Below, piece after piece: positions 34,054 through 47,000 of a DNA stretch of 64,000 bases. The stretch is from Microplitis mediator (Eukaryota > Arthropoda > Insecta > Hymenoptera > Braconidae), in the NCBI RefSeq assembly GCF_029852145.1, contig NC_079972.1, forward strand, positions 5,157,795-5,221,794, written 5' to 3'. Each line of letters starts with the position of its first letter. Positions within the stretch are counted from its first letter, which is position 1. The position numbers and the translations under genes were made by a program. The notes under the pieces were generated by a model. It worked only from the letters and a program-made list of their open reading frames with translations, searched no databases and had not been told where the DNA came from.

Positions 34054-35929
34054 CACTAATGGAAAAAATTAAAGGATCAAAAAAAAATTCTAAATTTTTA
34101 GGCGATTTTCAACAGGCTCTAACTTTGAGAGAAATGGGCGTACAGGAAAAGAAAAAAAAGGAAATTGTAGCTCCAAGTATCTACTTTTTGGATTAGAACT
34201 TCAAAATTTTTTAGCGTCAGCAGTTTTTGAGTAATCTTAGAAAAACCAACGACAAAAAAATTTTCAAATTAAAAAAATTTTTTTTTTTTGGTCTCCGGGC
34301 GTGGAAAAAAGTATTTTTGCTTAACCACTATAAGGATCGGATACCTTCATTATTCAGCTTTAATTTCTTTTTTTATGGACCTTGATACGTCCACTTCTCG
34401 CCGAGATATCGGTCTTCAAATGGAAAAGGATCCTTTTGTCTTTGATTATCGATATCTCAGAAACCAATGATCGCACAGAAAGTAAATGGTGGGTTTTGAA
34501 AACTTGAATAAATTCTCTTCAATGACTAGCCATTGCTTTTTCGGAAAAAAAAATTTTTACTATCGTCACATGAATTTAAAAATGCTACAAAAAAAGGGCT
34601 TTTTGTGGTTTTTTGGAAAATCAAGCGCTGAAACGAAAATATTGTGGAAATCGATAATGTTGACTGTGCATTTTACAGTTCAATATGTCCACAAAAACCC
34701 TGCAGAAAGCCAGATCAATCCAACCAGCCGATTTTTTGTTTCACGCTATCAAATTTTTTAAAAAATTAAAGGATCACGTTTTTTGCTCTGAAAAGCTCAT
34801 AATCTTTAACAAGATGAAAACAAACATTTTTTCGGAGCTTTGCCCACAATTTTATTGCAGACAGTACTTAAATATCCAAAAAAGAAAAAACTTTTTTTTC
34901 GAAAAAAAATTTTCAAACAAAAAATTTTTTCAAAAATATTTTTTTTTGGAATAACTTCAGGAAATTTACAAAACCAACACCCAATAATTTTTAGCACGTT
35001 TACGTTGCTGCATTCCGTGATTTTAATGATCTTCCAGACATTAAATTTTTTTGAAAATTTTTTTTTTTTGAAAATTTTGTTTCGAAAAAAAAGTTTTTTC
35101 TTTTTTGGAAATTTAAGCACTGTCTGCAATAAAATTGTGGACGAAGCTCAGAAAAAATGTTTGTTTTCATCTTGTGAAAGATTATGAGCTTTTCAGAGCA
35201 AAAAACGTGATCCTTTAATTTTTTAAAAAATTTGATAGCGTGAAACAAAAAATCGGCTGGTTGGATTGATCTGGGTCTTCGCAGGGTTTTTGTGGACATA
35301 TTGAACTGTTAAATGCACAGTCAACATTATCGATTTCCAAAATATTTTCGTTTCAGCCTTTGATTTTCCAAAAAACCACAAAAAGCCCTTTTTTTGTTGC
35401 ATTTTTAAATTCATGTGACAATAGGAAAAATTTTTTTTTCGAAAAAGCAATGGCTAGTCGTTGAAGGGAATTTATTCAAGTTTTTAAAACCCACCATTAA
35501 CTTTCTGTGCGATCATTGGTTTCTGAGATATCGATAATCAAAGACAAAAGGATCCTTTTCCATTTGAAGACCGATATCTCGGCGAGAAGTGGACGTATCA
35601 AGGTCCATAAAAAAAGAAATTAAAGCTGAATAATGAAGGTATCCGATCCTTATAGTGGTTAAGCAAAAATAATTTTTCCCACGCCCGGAGACCAAAAAAA
35701 AAAAATTTTTTTAATTTGAAAATTTTTTTGTCGTTGGTTTTTCTAAGATTACTCAAAAACTGCTGACGCTAAAAAATTTTGGAGTTCTAATCCAAAAAGT
35801 AGATACTTGGAGCTACAATTTCCTTTTTTTTCTTTTCTTGTACAACCATTTCTCTCAAAGTTAGAGCCTGTTGAAAATCGCCTAAAAATTTAGAATTTTT
35901 TTTTGATCCTTTAATTTTTTCCATTAGTG
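34054..35929. mobile_element. giant foldback element 3, Tc1/mariner-like ends
   Basis: The ends are CACTAATGGAAAAAATTAAA and its exact complement, flanked on each side by TA (34052-34053 and 35930-35931), as in Tc1/mariner insertions. The two halves are near-perfect inverted copies along their full length, meeting near 34990: the blocks at 34270-34470 reappear at 35510-35700 and the block at 34480-34760 at 35220-35470. With 1,876 bp and almost no loop it is essentially one palindrome. The mirrored open frames on both strands (60, 75-91 and 89-99 codons) come from the inverted copies and have no transposase motifs, so it is non-autonomous. Confidence 0.92.
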
Positions 35930-35931
35930 TA

Positions 35932-36483
35932 ATTCATTTGATAAATAAAATTCAATATTGATAAAATTACATCAATTATCAAGGGTTGAGAAGGAAGAAT
36001 AATGAATAACAAATCAAATAAATAATTGTTGATAATAATAATAATCATCAAATAAATCAAGGTAACAATTTAATTAAATAAATAATTAATAATAAATTGA
36101 TTGTTTAAATAAATTGTATAACAAGTGAAATCGAGAACTAAATCATTTTATAAAGCGTTAAAAATTGTAAACCGCATTTAATTGTCTAATTCAAATTTAA
36201 TTTTGTTTTGTAATAATTTTTAAATAATTGTTTTGATTTAAATAAATTTGGAAGTTGTTTTAACTTTGCTTTTATTATTTTACTAATTAATCAAATTTTA
36301 TTTTATTTAATTTTTAATATTTTAATTTATCTCTTAGACAACGAAGCAGTAAGTATTTTTATTTTAATTTTATTTTCAATAAACAGTCATCCTTATAGCT
36401 CCGTCCCAGTTATTTCGCTCGGCGAAGGCTAAACAGGAGCGCTACTCTTAATATGTTTTATTTTGACGTAACAACAGCACCAT
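35932..36483. other. AT-rich noncoding spacer
   Basis: AATAATAAT- and TTAAATAAAT-rich DNA without a coding frame. The segment 36395-36450 is GC-richer. CAGCACCAT just before 36484 on the plus strand gives ATGGTGCTG on the minus strand, like the LTR-adjacent site at 53.4 kb. Confidence 0.5.
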
Positions 36484-37528
36484 TGTCACGTTTTGAAAAT
36501 TACCCCAAACTAATTAAAAAACAAAACAAGCGGATAATTGCTTGTTGGGAACGCGAAAGAAACAAGTGGAGTGGCCCTTTACATAGGGTATGGGAAGAAC
36601 TTGCGTCCCACCACTAATCTATGCAAGCAGTTCACCAGAGCTGAAATCTGGTACCATGGAGGATCCATTTCAAGCCCCACTTCGACCAGAGTCTCTCTAT
36701 TTCCTAAGATGGGTGGAGTGTTTGGGTCCAAATGAGGTCGGTCTCGTGGTGGTTGTTGGTGAGCCACCCACATGCAATGCATGCCTAATGGGTAAGTTAA
36801 TGTGAGCTTATGCTCATATTTCGCTTTTATAATATATGGTGGGCTCAGTATATACAATAGGGATTTCGCAGCGCGAGTATGCCCAAAAGGGCGAGGTATC
36901 GGCCTCCCGTCAAACGGAGGTGGGCTTAACGGCCCCGTTACATTAATTAATTAATTAATTAAAAATAAAAATAATTTTTAATTATTAAATTTTATTCGAG
37001 TTGGCCTCATTGGAGTATCGATAGACACCCGGTGGGCCCTGGTCGTCGATTATTTTATTGTAATTATTTATTTATTTAATTTTCGTGATTTAAAATGTAT
37101 TTTCCGACCCGGTCTCCATTTTATGCATTATAGCAGCAGGTTAATGGATAGGTCATAGTGTAGGTGAAAATATTGGGGTGCCAATTGGCACCCCAAAATA
37201 TGGTTGAATTAATTTACGATAAATTGTAATTTATTAATTACATGGAGAACAGAGGTTCGAGCTCTATGAGCTCTCTCGAAGGACTGACTATTTTGTCGTT
37301 ATAAAAATATAATAAAGCCAACAGAGTTGACAAAATGTTGACGCTGCATCTCAGGTTCTCTGTGAGAGAATCGTCGTGGCCCGAGTCTCATGCATCGTCG
37401 TCCGTTTTGACTACCCGTGAGCCACGGCGACTCTCTTATCGTAACTGATTTCCATTACATTGCAAAAAATTAATTTATTAAAAATAATTAATTTAATTTA
37501 ATCAATAAAATATTACGGGAACGTAACA
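36484..37528 (-). mobile_element. LTR of a probable BEL/Pao-type element
   Basis: The ends are TGTCACG (plus-strand left) and CGTAACA (right), imperfect inverted ends. On the minus strand the start at 37528 is preceded by a purine run (CGGGAGG, plus 37529-37535) and the end at 36484 is followed by ATGGTGCTG. A second copy of the LTR lies at 53465-53845, sharing over 300 bp such as CATTGGAGTATCGATAGAC, GGTGGGCCCTGGTCGTCGAT and CCAATTGGCACCCCAAAATA. This copy also has about 400 bp (36525-36945) that the other lacks. BEL/Pao is suggested only by the leader style; Ty3/gypsy is possible. Confidence 0.7.
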
Positions 37529-39365
37529 CCTCCCGACATAAGCAAGTCGCAGCGTTTCAAACTAATAACGCTACGACTGAAAACAAAATTCATGACTGAA
37601 AACAAAATTCATGAATCGATATAATCTAAATAAAATGTTTAATTGACTCTATATAAACTAAAGTTCGATCATAATTTTCGAATGAAGTTATTTGCTTGAA
37701 ATTTTAGACTAAACCTGAGATGCGTTATTTTTCTATACAATTATATGTGTTTAAGTAATATAATATAGTAGTTATATTTATGACCTAAGTCATGTATGAA
37801 ATTCAAAGTTACAAACTCTATACCTCTCAACCTAAGTCGGTTAAATTTCTTACTGAAAATATACTGTAAATTCTAATTAGTTTTAGTAATAGTAAAGAGA
37901 ACGTATTTTCATTCAACTGGTTCAATTCGGCAGTCGAAATGATAATTGTGATTGATTGGATCGGCTGACTGATATCCTAATCTTCATTTCTTAAGATCGA
38001 AACCTTGATCCTTGGTTGATTCGGCGACGACCTTTAAGGCGTTGATGTACATAGTTAGAATCGACATTCCAACTGTTTCTGCTTAACAGTGGAAGTCTTC
38101 AAAATTAATAGAAATAAATAACTCGACGTGTATAAATTTGATATTTATACACGCGAATGAACTGATTGTAGGTGCCTCGACATCACACGTAAAACTGGAA
38201 GCACCGTTGCTGATTGCTTTTGAAGATCTATTTCCCACACTGTAGTGTTCTTCCGTCAGGCTCCGATGGTAATGTTTGAAATTCGCCTAATCAACCCAAT
38301 TACACCACTGGATTAAATCAGTTTCATAAAGTCGTATACAAAGCCTGTAATGGGTGTGCTTATTATATTGGTTTAGATTGTGGTCCCAATATAATAAGTG
38401 TCCCACACTTATGCAAAACTTGAGGCGTTCTACGAGCCTGTCTGACTGTCTCAGTATCTCCAGGTGAGGGTAAACCCTGACTGGACCACGCAGTGGAAAT
38501 TAAAAGTTTAAGAGAGAAAATTCGCTGAAGCTTATACTTGTAAAGGGAAATGTTTAGAAATAATTAATATATAGATTTTATGAGATTAATGAGTCTGGCA
38601 TTTATTTAAGACGGGTCGTCTTACAAAATTTGATAATGACGGTGAACAATAAATAAAATGGATGATGAATTTGACTCGACAAATTTCTTTGAAAAGGTTT
38701 TATACTGACTCTACTATTCTAATATTATAAGTGATTCTATTAACAATGTTTCTCAATGAGTCTATTTTAGCAATATTATAATGACTCTATTACAAATTTT
38801 ACAATCGGAAAAACTCCACTCACTTCAACACTTTTGCTCCAACAACTGTCCCAAGACCACCGCCGATCTATCCAACAAGACTCCAATAGATTTCGCTGGT
38901 TCTCTAGCCTCTCAGAACCCAATTCTCAGTCACCAGGTACCAAGTCCACTTCCAAGACCCAATCCTCCAATAAATCCACAATAATTTATAATACCAGAAT
39001 AAGCTTCCACTCACCAGTGGGCTTATAGGCTCTTGGCAATGGCGTGTGTATGAATAATTTATAACTGGATGTTGAATGTATAATTTTATAGTAGTATATC
39101 TGTATCAGTGCGGGAAGTGCTTCCGTCTCCGATGAACGCCAAAAACCAAGAGAGCGTCTCTCGAGAATTGTCGAGCCTCATACCACTCAATCGCAGGTTG
39201 GCCAACGTCTTCAAAACAAAACTGCCCCAAAACTCGACAGCAGTGACCCCAGCGATGAGTAGATTATTTGTTTATCGGCCGTTGTTGTAGGAGGAGGTCG
39301 CTCTCGTTTTGGCGCGAGTCGAATTTGAATTAAAATTTCAAAGACATAGATTTCATTCCGTTACA
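37529..39365 (-). other. noncoding: element 3' region and the 3' LTR of the gypsy gag-pol element
   Basis: The part near 39365 is the start (minus strand, TGTAACGGAATG) of the 3' LTR of the gypsy element at 39366-43322. The other LTR end could not be placed. Near 37576-37614 the word ACTGAAAACAAAATTCATG is tandemly duplicated. The open frames at 38781-39290 have no recognisable features. Confidence 0.5.
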
Positions 39366-39380
39366 CTCCCCCCCCCCCCA
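39366..39380 (-). promoter_or_regulatory. polypurine tract of the gypsy gag-pol element
   Basis: On the minus strand a run of 12 G followed by AG directly precedes the LTR start TGTAACGG. This is an unusually pure oligo-G polypurine tract. Confidence 0.7.
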
Positions 39381-39758
39381 CAGACTCGAACATCAACTCC
39401 AAAACGGGACGACCTCGTCCTACAATAACTGCCAAGGGTACGTTAATATTAAATTAATTAAATTAAGTTTATCCTGAAAATTTTTTATTTACCGAAAATA
39501 TTAATAATGAATTGAAAATATAAAATTAAAAAGATGATAAGAAAATTACATTTATTTTTTCACGTCGTCAGGAGGGGCGAAGTCGAGGACATAGGAAATG
39601 CCCCCACTTCCACGGCGCGGTGAGCTAATCAGCTCGATGAGGGCCCGCTCTTCCTCATTCGCGAGGTCACCCGCACGAATGACGACGGGGGCCCCCCTCT
39701 CTCTGTCTTTACGCCCGGAGTTCCCCGATTGTTGTTATCAGAGTCTGCTATTCTGAAT
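39381..39758 (-). other. short noncoding remnant downstream of the gypsy pol break
   Basis: Between the truncated RT and the polypurine tract the sequence is GC-richer at 39560-39720 and has no clear integrase frame, so most of pol (RT core, RNase H, integrase) is deleted here. Confidence 0.5.
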
Positions 39759-41430
39759 TTATAACGCGACTATTTGTTGCGGTGGGGATGTTAATTCATT
39801 TACCGGGCGATAGTCTTCGCAGAAACGTAAACCACCTGACGCTTTCGGAACCATAACCGGTGAACACGACCACGGACTCACACTATCCCGAATGTAACCC
39901 TTTTCTTTTAATTCAGTGCCTTGACGGTTTAATTCAGCGGATATGGCTGGGATTTGTCGATAAGGACGAATCCTTACCGGTTTAGCACCAGCCTCTATCA
40001 CGATGGTATGCTGATCCAAATCGGTTGGTCCCTGATTGGGTAATGACTTAAAATTCTGCATCTCAAGTTTTAAAAATCGGTCGAAGTCTTCACGTTGTTC
40101 GGTAGTTAGTAGATTGAACATTGTAGGTTTTTCGCGGCAACGGATTAGCTCGAATGGATGATCTTCATTACTGACGTCAAAACGCCAGGTTCGTTTCCCA
40201 CAATCAATTTTTAAATTAAATGACAGAGCAAAATCTATTCCCAATACTACTTGATGATTTAAACCGGCCAATACACTTAAGTACTGCTCTCCCGCAACTG
40301 TACCAACCTGAATAATGAAAGGGGCTCCGCCTTTAGTTTTACAGAGCGTGTGGTTGGTTAACAGAACACCATGGCGCTGCGTATCATCAGGTGTTAGTTC
40401 ACCAGAGCTCAACTCATATACCTTCTCGTAAATGCGAGAGTTGATATATGAGCGTTCATTACCGGTGTCAATAATGCCGTCCAACTGTACTCTAAATACC
40501 CAAATGGATATTGGAATACGAGCAGTGATGATAAGCGCGCGGGGTCTTATGCCGGGTATAAAGGCTGTTCGGGACGCAATACGATGGATGAGAGATACAG
40601 GAAGATGATTTTTAGATAAAATATCAGGAATAAACAAAGCACGAGAAGTGGTAGATTGAGGGGTACCTGAAGGAAAATATTCAGGTACAGAATAGTGACT
40701 CGAAACCAGAATCTAATTCTTCCTCCATAGGACCCTCTATATCCTCAACCTCCTGCTCGTGTTTCTGAGGGATAGGTTCTATTCCACAAAGGTAGGGTAC
40801 ATTATCAAGGTTCACTTGTTGAGGTTCCAAAGTGTCATCAGGGCCAACAGACTCAATTAAATTAAAGTTATTTGACGACGCGTTTTCAAAAAGATCAAGA
40901 AGACGTTTCAGAGCAGATGTATGGCTTTCATCATTAACATCGTTTGTAAAACTACATAAATTAATTAAATCTTGATCAGAAAGATTTTTAAAATTATCAT
41001 CATTATGATTAAATTGATTAGAATTAGAATTATTATTTAAAACTAAATCATCAGATGACCTCAATGTCACTGACATGTCTGAGGTACCTGAGGGACTTTC
41101 CAAATAAACTCCCTCTAAGTAACCGGCGTTCAAATTATTTAAAATAGAATTAAAATTAATAAATATACAACTATTTAAAACATTATTTTCCTAACTATTT
41201 ACACCCAAATCCGAAACTTCCATTCCCTCCTCATTGACAGTCGGCACATCACCCAAGTGCTCGACGTCAGCATCTCTAACATGTGTCGACGAACACACGT
41301 CAAGAGTAACCACCTGGGCCTGAGGAATGACTCCCAGTCCCGAGGTATCATCCCTGACCTATGCCGTCGTACACATTTCAGGGGAATAGACATCTCGCCC
41401 TTGTGAGATGTCCCTACCACCAACCCCAAC
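39759..41430 (-). pseudogene. pol: gypsy pol remnant: protease and start of reverse transcriptase
   Basis: The 292-codon frame 40637-39759 is the best preserved part. It has an aspartic protease with LDGIIDTGNERSYIN (DTG active site) and the later VVLGIDFALSFN. An RT N-terminus follows, with VRIRPYRQIP, ELKEKGYIRDSVSPWSCSP and RFCEDYRPVNELT. It ends abruptly at PPQQ, before the catalytic LDL/YLDD region, so pol is truncated. The stretch 41430-40681 contains an acidic Asn/Ser-rich linker in shifted frames. The intact enzyme set matures Gag-Pol and copies RNA to DNA; neither activity can remain complete here. Confidence 0.88.
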
Positions 41431-41735
41431 CTCCATATTCACATTACTTAACCTAATCTTTTCCTTCTGTCTTTTCTGCCAATTAACCACCCGTAAAATC
41501 CTCTTAGGTGTTAATTTCCTTTTCTTTCTCTTAACATTATTCCCTTGAAGAGGGCTACAACTACTAATTTGACTAGAATCTTTATTTACAATTTTATCAG
41601 ACTTGACGTTAAAATATTGACTAGAAGTAAGTTTCGAATTAAAATTTGAATTGAATTTAGAATTTACTCTATTTACTTTCCCAACAATCTGTTTCCCCTG
41701 ATTGAATGACCTCCCGCCGCATCTGGGAGGGAAAA

Positions 41736-43322
41736 CTACCCAGACTGGCGATGGCCATTTTTTGGATCAGAGGGAGGTGGTAAAGCAGGATTTATATGAA
41801 CTGTGTTGTTAGGATAACTACCTGATGGTAATGATGCGTTAGATGGTATAGCTGCAGACGAGTTGGACTGAATAAGTAGACCGCAGTTTCGTCTTACGTG
41901 TCCCAGTTCTTGACAATAAATGCATACGTCTGCACGCGGGTTTTCGCAATGGTCGAACGTATGACCAGGTTGACCGCAATTGTGACAGGTGGCGATTCTA
42001 TGTGGATTTCGCGACGGAAAAAGTGCGTAGCTACGATCCACTGGTCTTGGAGGCGCAGAAGGTGGCACTGAGTGCTGGGTGTGTTGACATTGAGAACAAG
42101 TACACAAGTGGGCTGTACTAGATTGCAGCTGAAGTTGATTACCAACAGGCTGAGGTTGAGTGAATGGGGTAGAAGATGGAAAGCGGTGTGGTTATCCACC
42201 ACGGATCTGAACATCGAAACGTGGACGAGGACGGTAATCCACCCCTCGCCACGATTGTCCACTGCTGTTAACCGCAGCACACACCGTGTAATTTCCATCT
42301 GCTTCCTCTCTTACCTCCTCAATCAACATCGGCTGTCGGTGATCACCATCTTCTAGGTTGAATTCAGCATTCTGGAAATTCTGGAGGGCCGATAAGCGAA
42401 TCCTCTCCTTCTACTTGGTAGACTTGTCCACCAGAGACTTCTCAGCGCCGTATACCCTTCTGCTCTCCTCCACAGACACAGTAGCCTCGTGTACAGCAGA
42501 CAGTAAACCTTCGTAACTAAAAACAGGACGAGAGTAAACAAGAGTACGCACTTCATCTGGAAGATGATTACGAATACTTATTAACTGTTCAGATTCAGCC
42601 GGTGGATTGCGCATCGAAAGGTACTTCTGCTGCATCCGAAATATCAAATCACAGCTATTTTCACCGTCTTGGGGCTTAATTTGCCCAATCTCCATTAAAA
42701 TGTGTTGATCAGATTTTTAAGAACCAAATGTTTCATAAAATTAAACTTTAAACTGGTCATACGTCCGCCATCTTGGAAAATTAAGATCATACCAACGCGA
42801 TATCTTATCCTGCAACAAATAGCTTATGAGACGCAAAATCTCTTCATCGGACCACCCCTCGCGGTTAGCCTTGGCTTCAACCGACGCAATAAAATCATTC
42901 ACGGATAAATCGCCTTGTGGAAAGCGTAATGACCACATATTTAATTGTAAGCGGATATCTTTCCATCTTTGAGATGTTTCGAAACCCCTACGTGGCATGT
43001 GTTGATAATTATTGACCGAACGATTTTCAAAACCAGGATTTCCCTTTGCTAGGTCTTCTACGTGATCAAAACCCAGGCGCATATTCGGGTCGTCTCGACT
43101 CGGGTCACCTAAGCAACCCAGAGGAGGTACCGGAATATGCCCAGAACCTTGGAATAGATTAAGTGGTGATCTTCTACCAAATAATCCAAGTGTATCCCTC
43201 TCCCCCCTACCAGCACCATGATTAGACAAAATCATAGGGTTGCGGAAAGATTGAGACACACCTGGATCCCTGTGTGTCCCAAAAGAAGTTCCCGGAACGG
43301 CTGGGTCGGAAACAGCTGGCAA
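41736..43322 (-). pseudogene. gag: gypsy gag with two CCHC zinc knuckles
   Basis: A single minus-strand frame extends from ATG 43322 to 41736 (529 codons), interrupted only by in-frame stops near 42739, 42696, 42409 and 42200. The N-terminal third is Pro/Gly/Arg-rich. A helical capsid-like domain follows (RWKDIRLQLNMWSLRF, GWSDEEILRLISYLL). The C-terminus has two knuckles, CHNCGQPGHTFDHC and CIYCQELGHVRRNC. Two knuckles are typical of several Ty3/gypsy groups. Gag forms the virus-like particle. Absence of frameshifts means decay by point mutation. Confidence 0.88.
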
Positions 43323-44065
43323 AAGATCATTTTAACAACTAAAAATTACACAACTTTTTATGAGAAATAAGTTAACTATTTATTTACACTTTATACAGAT
43401 AATTATTGCGAGAGATAATTATTACTAGCGAATTCAACTAAAGATATACGCGAGAGCGAATGCAACAAAAGTAAAAAGAAATCACGTATAAAAATGTCGA
43501 CACGTGGTCGATAGCGATTACTTCACGGGAATTAATTCACAAATTAATTATTCGCGAATGACAATTTATTTATATCCAATAAATAGCAGCCTTGATTTAC
43601 TGACTAAATATTGAATATAAATCAGCACAAGATTTAGTATAAGAACTCAAGAAAACTTTTATGAATGCAAAGCGATTTTAGAACACGAGGTGAACTGTAC
43701 TAGAGCACGTTGTAGATTATTATGATGAAACGATGGCGTCTTCCTTCGTTCCCGCTTGGAGGAGATGATGACAGCATGGCTGTCACGGCGAATTTTCCCA
43801 TTGGATTAAAAGCGCGCCAACAGGAAACAGTTAGTAGCTGATTTTTCTCATTGGTAGCTGAGCACGCCGTTATGAGACGAATTTCCTGATTGGCCGGCTA
43901 ATATAATACGAATTATCTTATTGGCCGGTCATGAGCAATAAATTGCAAGTGTCGGGCTCATATAGCGAGTGACCCGGCACTATTCTGACCTTGAAGTCAG
44001 TAGCGCGTTCGGCAACTCCCGGAATAGCGAAAATGCACGAAGGACTTGAAATTAATCAAGCTCGT
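43323..44065 (-). promoter_or_regulatory. gypsy 5' region with four CCAAT boxes
   Basis: Upstream of gag (higher coordinates) the minus strand carries four CCAAT boxes, seen as ATTGG on the plus strand at 43800, 43850, 43889 and 43920. The last two share GGCCAAT context. This looks like a U3 promoter of the gypsy 5' LTR. The LTR outer end is not visible, because LINE c starts at about 44066. The part 43340-43700 is AT-rich leader. Confidence 0.5.
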
Positions 44066-47000
44066 GACTGAACACACTGCTATAAACAAAAACAGACTCA
44101 ACACATCCCATGCAAGTGGAGAGGTTGCAACCTATATAAGAAATAACTTACATTTTGAACTGACCCCTCTTGACTCTGATCTAAAAGTAGCAGCCACAAT
44201 TTCTATCCCTCAAAAACTCACGGTGTGCAACCTGTACATATTAGGCAGCAAAGAAGCCACCAAAAGCGACTTAGAGACACTATCCAAACAACTTTCAACC
44301 CCATACATCTTGCTGGGAGATCTAAATGGACACAATTTACTCTGGCACTCTAATTTCACTAATAGCAGAGGTAGAGTAATTGAAGACTGGTTCCTAGATA
44401 ATGACAACCTAGTACTCCTCAACAATGGACAACCCACCCACTTTTCGTCCGCTACCGGTAATCAAAGCATCATTGACCTTACTTTCGCTACGGCAAACAT
44501 CGCGACTAATATTAAATGGAACGCCCTGGAAGACTTACACGATAGTGACCACTACTCGATCACTATTCTCCTTCCAGAACAGCAAACCTATCCTAAGGAC
44601 CCTGGTCCCCGCAGATGGTTACTACAAAAAGCTGACTGGTATGGCTATCGACAGCTTATAAATGAAGAAATGCAAAAGCTTGAACTACCACTTGAAAAAT
44701 CCAATACTGATATTAATATAAAATTAACCGAACTTAATAATTTAATCATCACAGCAGCAAACCTTTCTATTCCCCAGGCTGAAAGTCTCCATCCCAGAAG
44801 ACAGGTACCATGGTGGAACGAAGAATGCGAAAAAGCCACGAAAGAGTCCAAGAAAGCCTACAGGTCTTACAAAAAACTATATACTGAGGAAAACAAAATA
44901 AATTATAAAAGTCTGAGAGCCAAAGCTAGACAAACTATTAAAGAAAGCCAAAAAAGATCTTGGCAGAACTTTGTCTCAACCATCAACTCACATACTCCAA
45001 TTTCTACTGTTTGGAAAAAAAAATCAAAGCGATGAAAAACATTCCTCAAGAGTCTCCAACCTTTCTAGAAAGGCCAGACGGCTCATATATCAAAGATCCA
45101 AAAGAAATTGCCGATCATCTAGCAAATTCCTTTGCCAATAACTCTAGCGACGAAAACTACAACCAAGCTTTCCTGACTGCAAAAAGGCAACTTAAAAACA
45201 ATCCAAAGGTACGCCAAAACTTCAACCTTGATCCCATCAATAAGCCTTTCTCAATTAAGGAACTGGATGCAGTACTTAGCAGTTGCGGAGAGTCTCGCCC
45301 AGGTCCTGACAACATCCCCAATGCTCTCTTCAACCAGCTACCAATAGAAGGCAAAGAATACTTCCTGCAGATATACAATTTCATCTGGAACGAGCAAGTT
45401 TTCTCTCAACTATGGAGACAGTCAACAGTCATACCAGTACCAAAACCCAACAAAGACATCTACAAGGCTAGCAGTTATAGGCCAATCTCTCTCACTTGCA
45501 ATATGTGTAAAATTCTGGAGAAAATGGCAACAAAAAGACTGAGTTGGAAAATGGACCAAGAAAACTAAATAGATAGTCATCAGTTTGGTTTTTGGCACTT
45601 TAAATCTACCACCGACTACCTTGCAAGACTTGAAGCAGATGTCTGTGATGCTTTTGCCAACAAGTTCCACTTGCTAGCTGTTGCACTGGATCTCGAAAAA
45701 GCATTTGAAATGGTATGCAAAGAAAGCGTCATTGACACACTAGAAGAATATGGTCTTACTGTCAACATCTTAGCTTTTATTAAAAATTTCCTCCTACATC
45801 GAGAAATCAACGTAAGATATAAAAACACACTCTCTGACCCACTTGAAACCAGAAATGGTGTTCCAACTGGTTCCGTAATAGGTGTCGTCTTGTTCCTAGC
45901 TGAAATAAATAAAATTCTGAAACTAATTTATCCACCACTAAGAGCCTATCTTTTTGCTGATGATCTCACGATAGTTTGTCCTGGGAAAAATCCAAAAATT
46001 ACAATTCAACTGATGCAAACAGTTCTGGACAGCATGAACACATGCACCCAAACATCAGGATTTAAATTTTCAGCTGCGAAATCTCGTTATATCATCTGTT
46101 CTAAAAAAATCATCAGAGACAAAACCGATCTCCTCATTAACAAACAAATAATTGCCAGATCTGACGAGATAAAAATCTTAGGACTTATTTGAGACAGCAA
46201 ACTAACCTGGGTAACACATATAAAGCAGCTGAAAGCAGAATATCAACGTAGAACAAATATACTCAAAGTACTAGCATCTACACAATGGGGTGCATCCTCT
46301 CAAGTTCTAATTACCACCTACAAGGCGCTAATTAAATCCAAGCTCAACTATGGCTCAGAAATATTTGGCTCAGCAACAAAATCTAATCTGAAACTTCTAG
46401 ATTCGATCCAAACCTCAGCTCTGAAGTTGGCCATAGGAGCCTTTAGGACAAGTCCAACTAACTGCATCCTAGCTGAAGCCAACGAAGTCCCCCTAAGCCT
46501 CAAACGAAAGGAACAGGCCATTTTATACTCAATCAAATCATCAGCCGCAGATATGGATTTTTTCACACGTAACCCTCAGCTCACGGATCACTATGAGAGT
46601 CACCCTAACACTCCTAAGCCACTCCGTCTCCGAGTTCACAACTACTTGGCTGAATTTAAGGAAACCCTACCAAAAATCTACAAAAGACAGCTAAACCAAA
46701 TACCACCTTGGGACAACATTGATTTAATCACTGACTATAATATCAATGAAAGTGAAAAGAGTAACACAACTCCCAAAACTTTCCAGTCACTCTTCAATGA
46801 GACTAAAGCCAAATACACAGATTACTTGGAGTGCTTCACTGATGGGTCTAAAACCACCGAAAAGGCAGGATGTGCAATTATCTTTCATGGTCAGGTAAAA
46901 GCAGTTAAACTTCCAGGTGCGTACTCTATTTTTTCCTGCGAATTGTATGCAATAAGAAATGCCCTCCAAATGGCACTAGGAAAAATGGAAACGTAGTAAT

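Noticed and set aside
34288..35695. Mirrored open frames of 60-115 codons on both strands
   Set aside because: They are the two arms of an inverted repeat read in opposite directions, full of Lys/Phe from A/T runs, with no protein motif.
36538..36857. Small frames on both strands of the LTR at 36.5 kb
   Set aside because: They occupy the LTR segment that the second copy lacks, and show no family motif.
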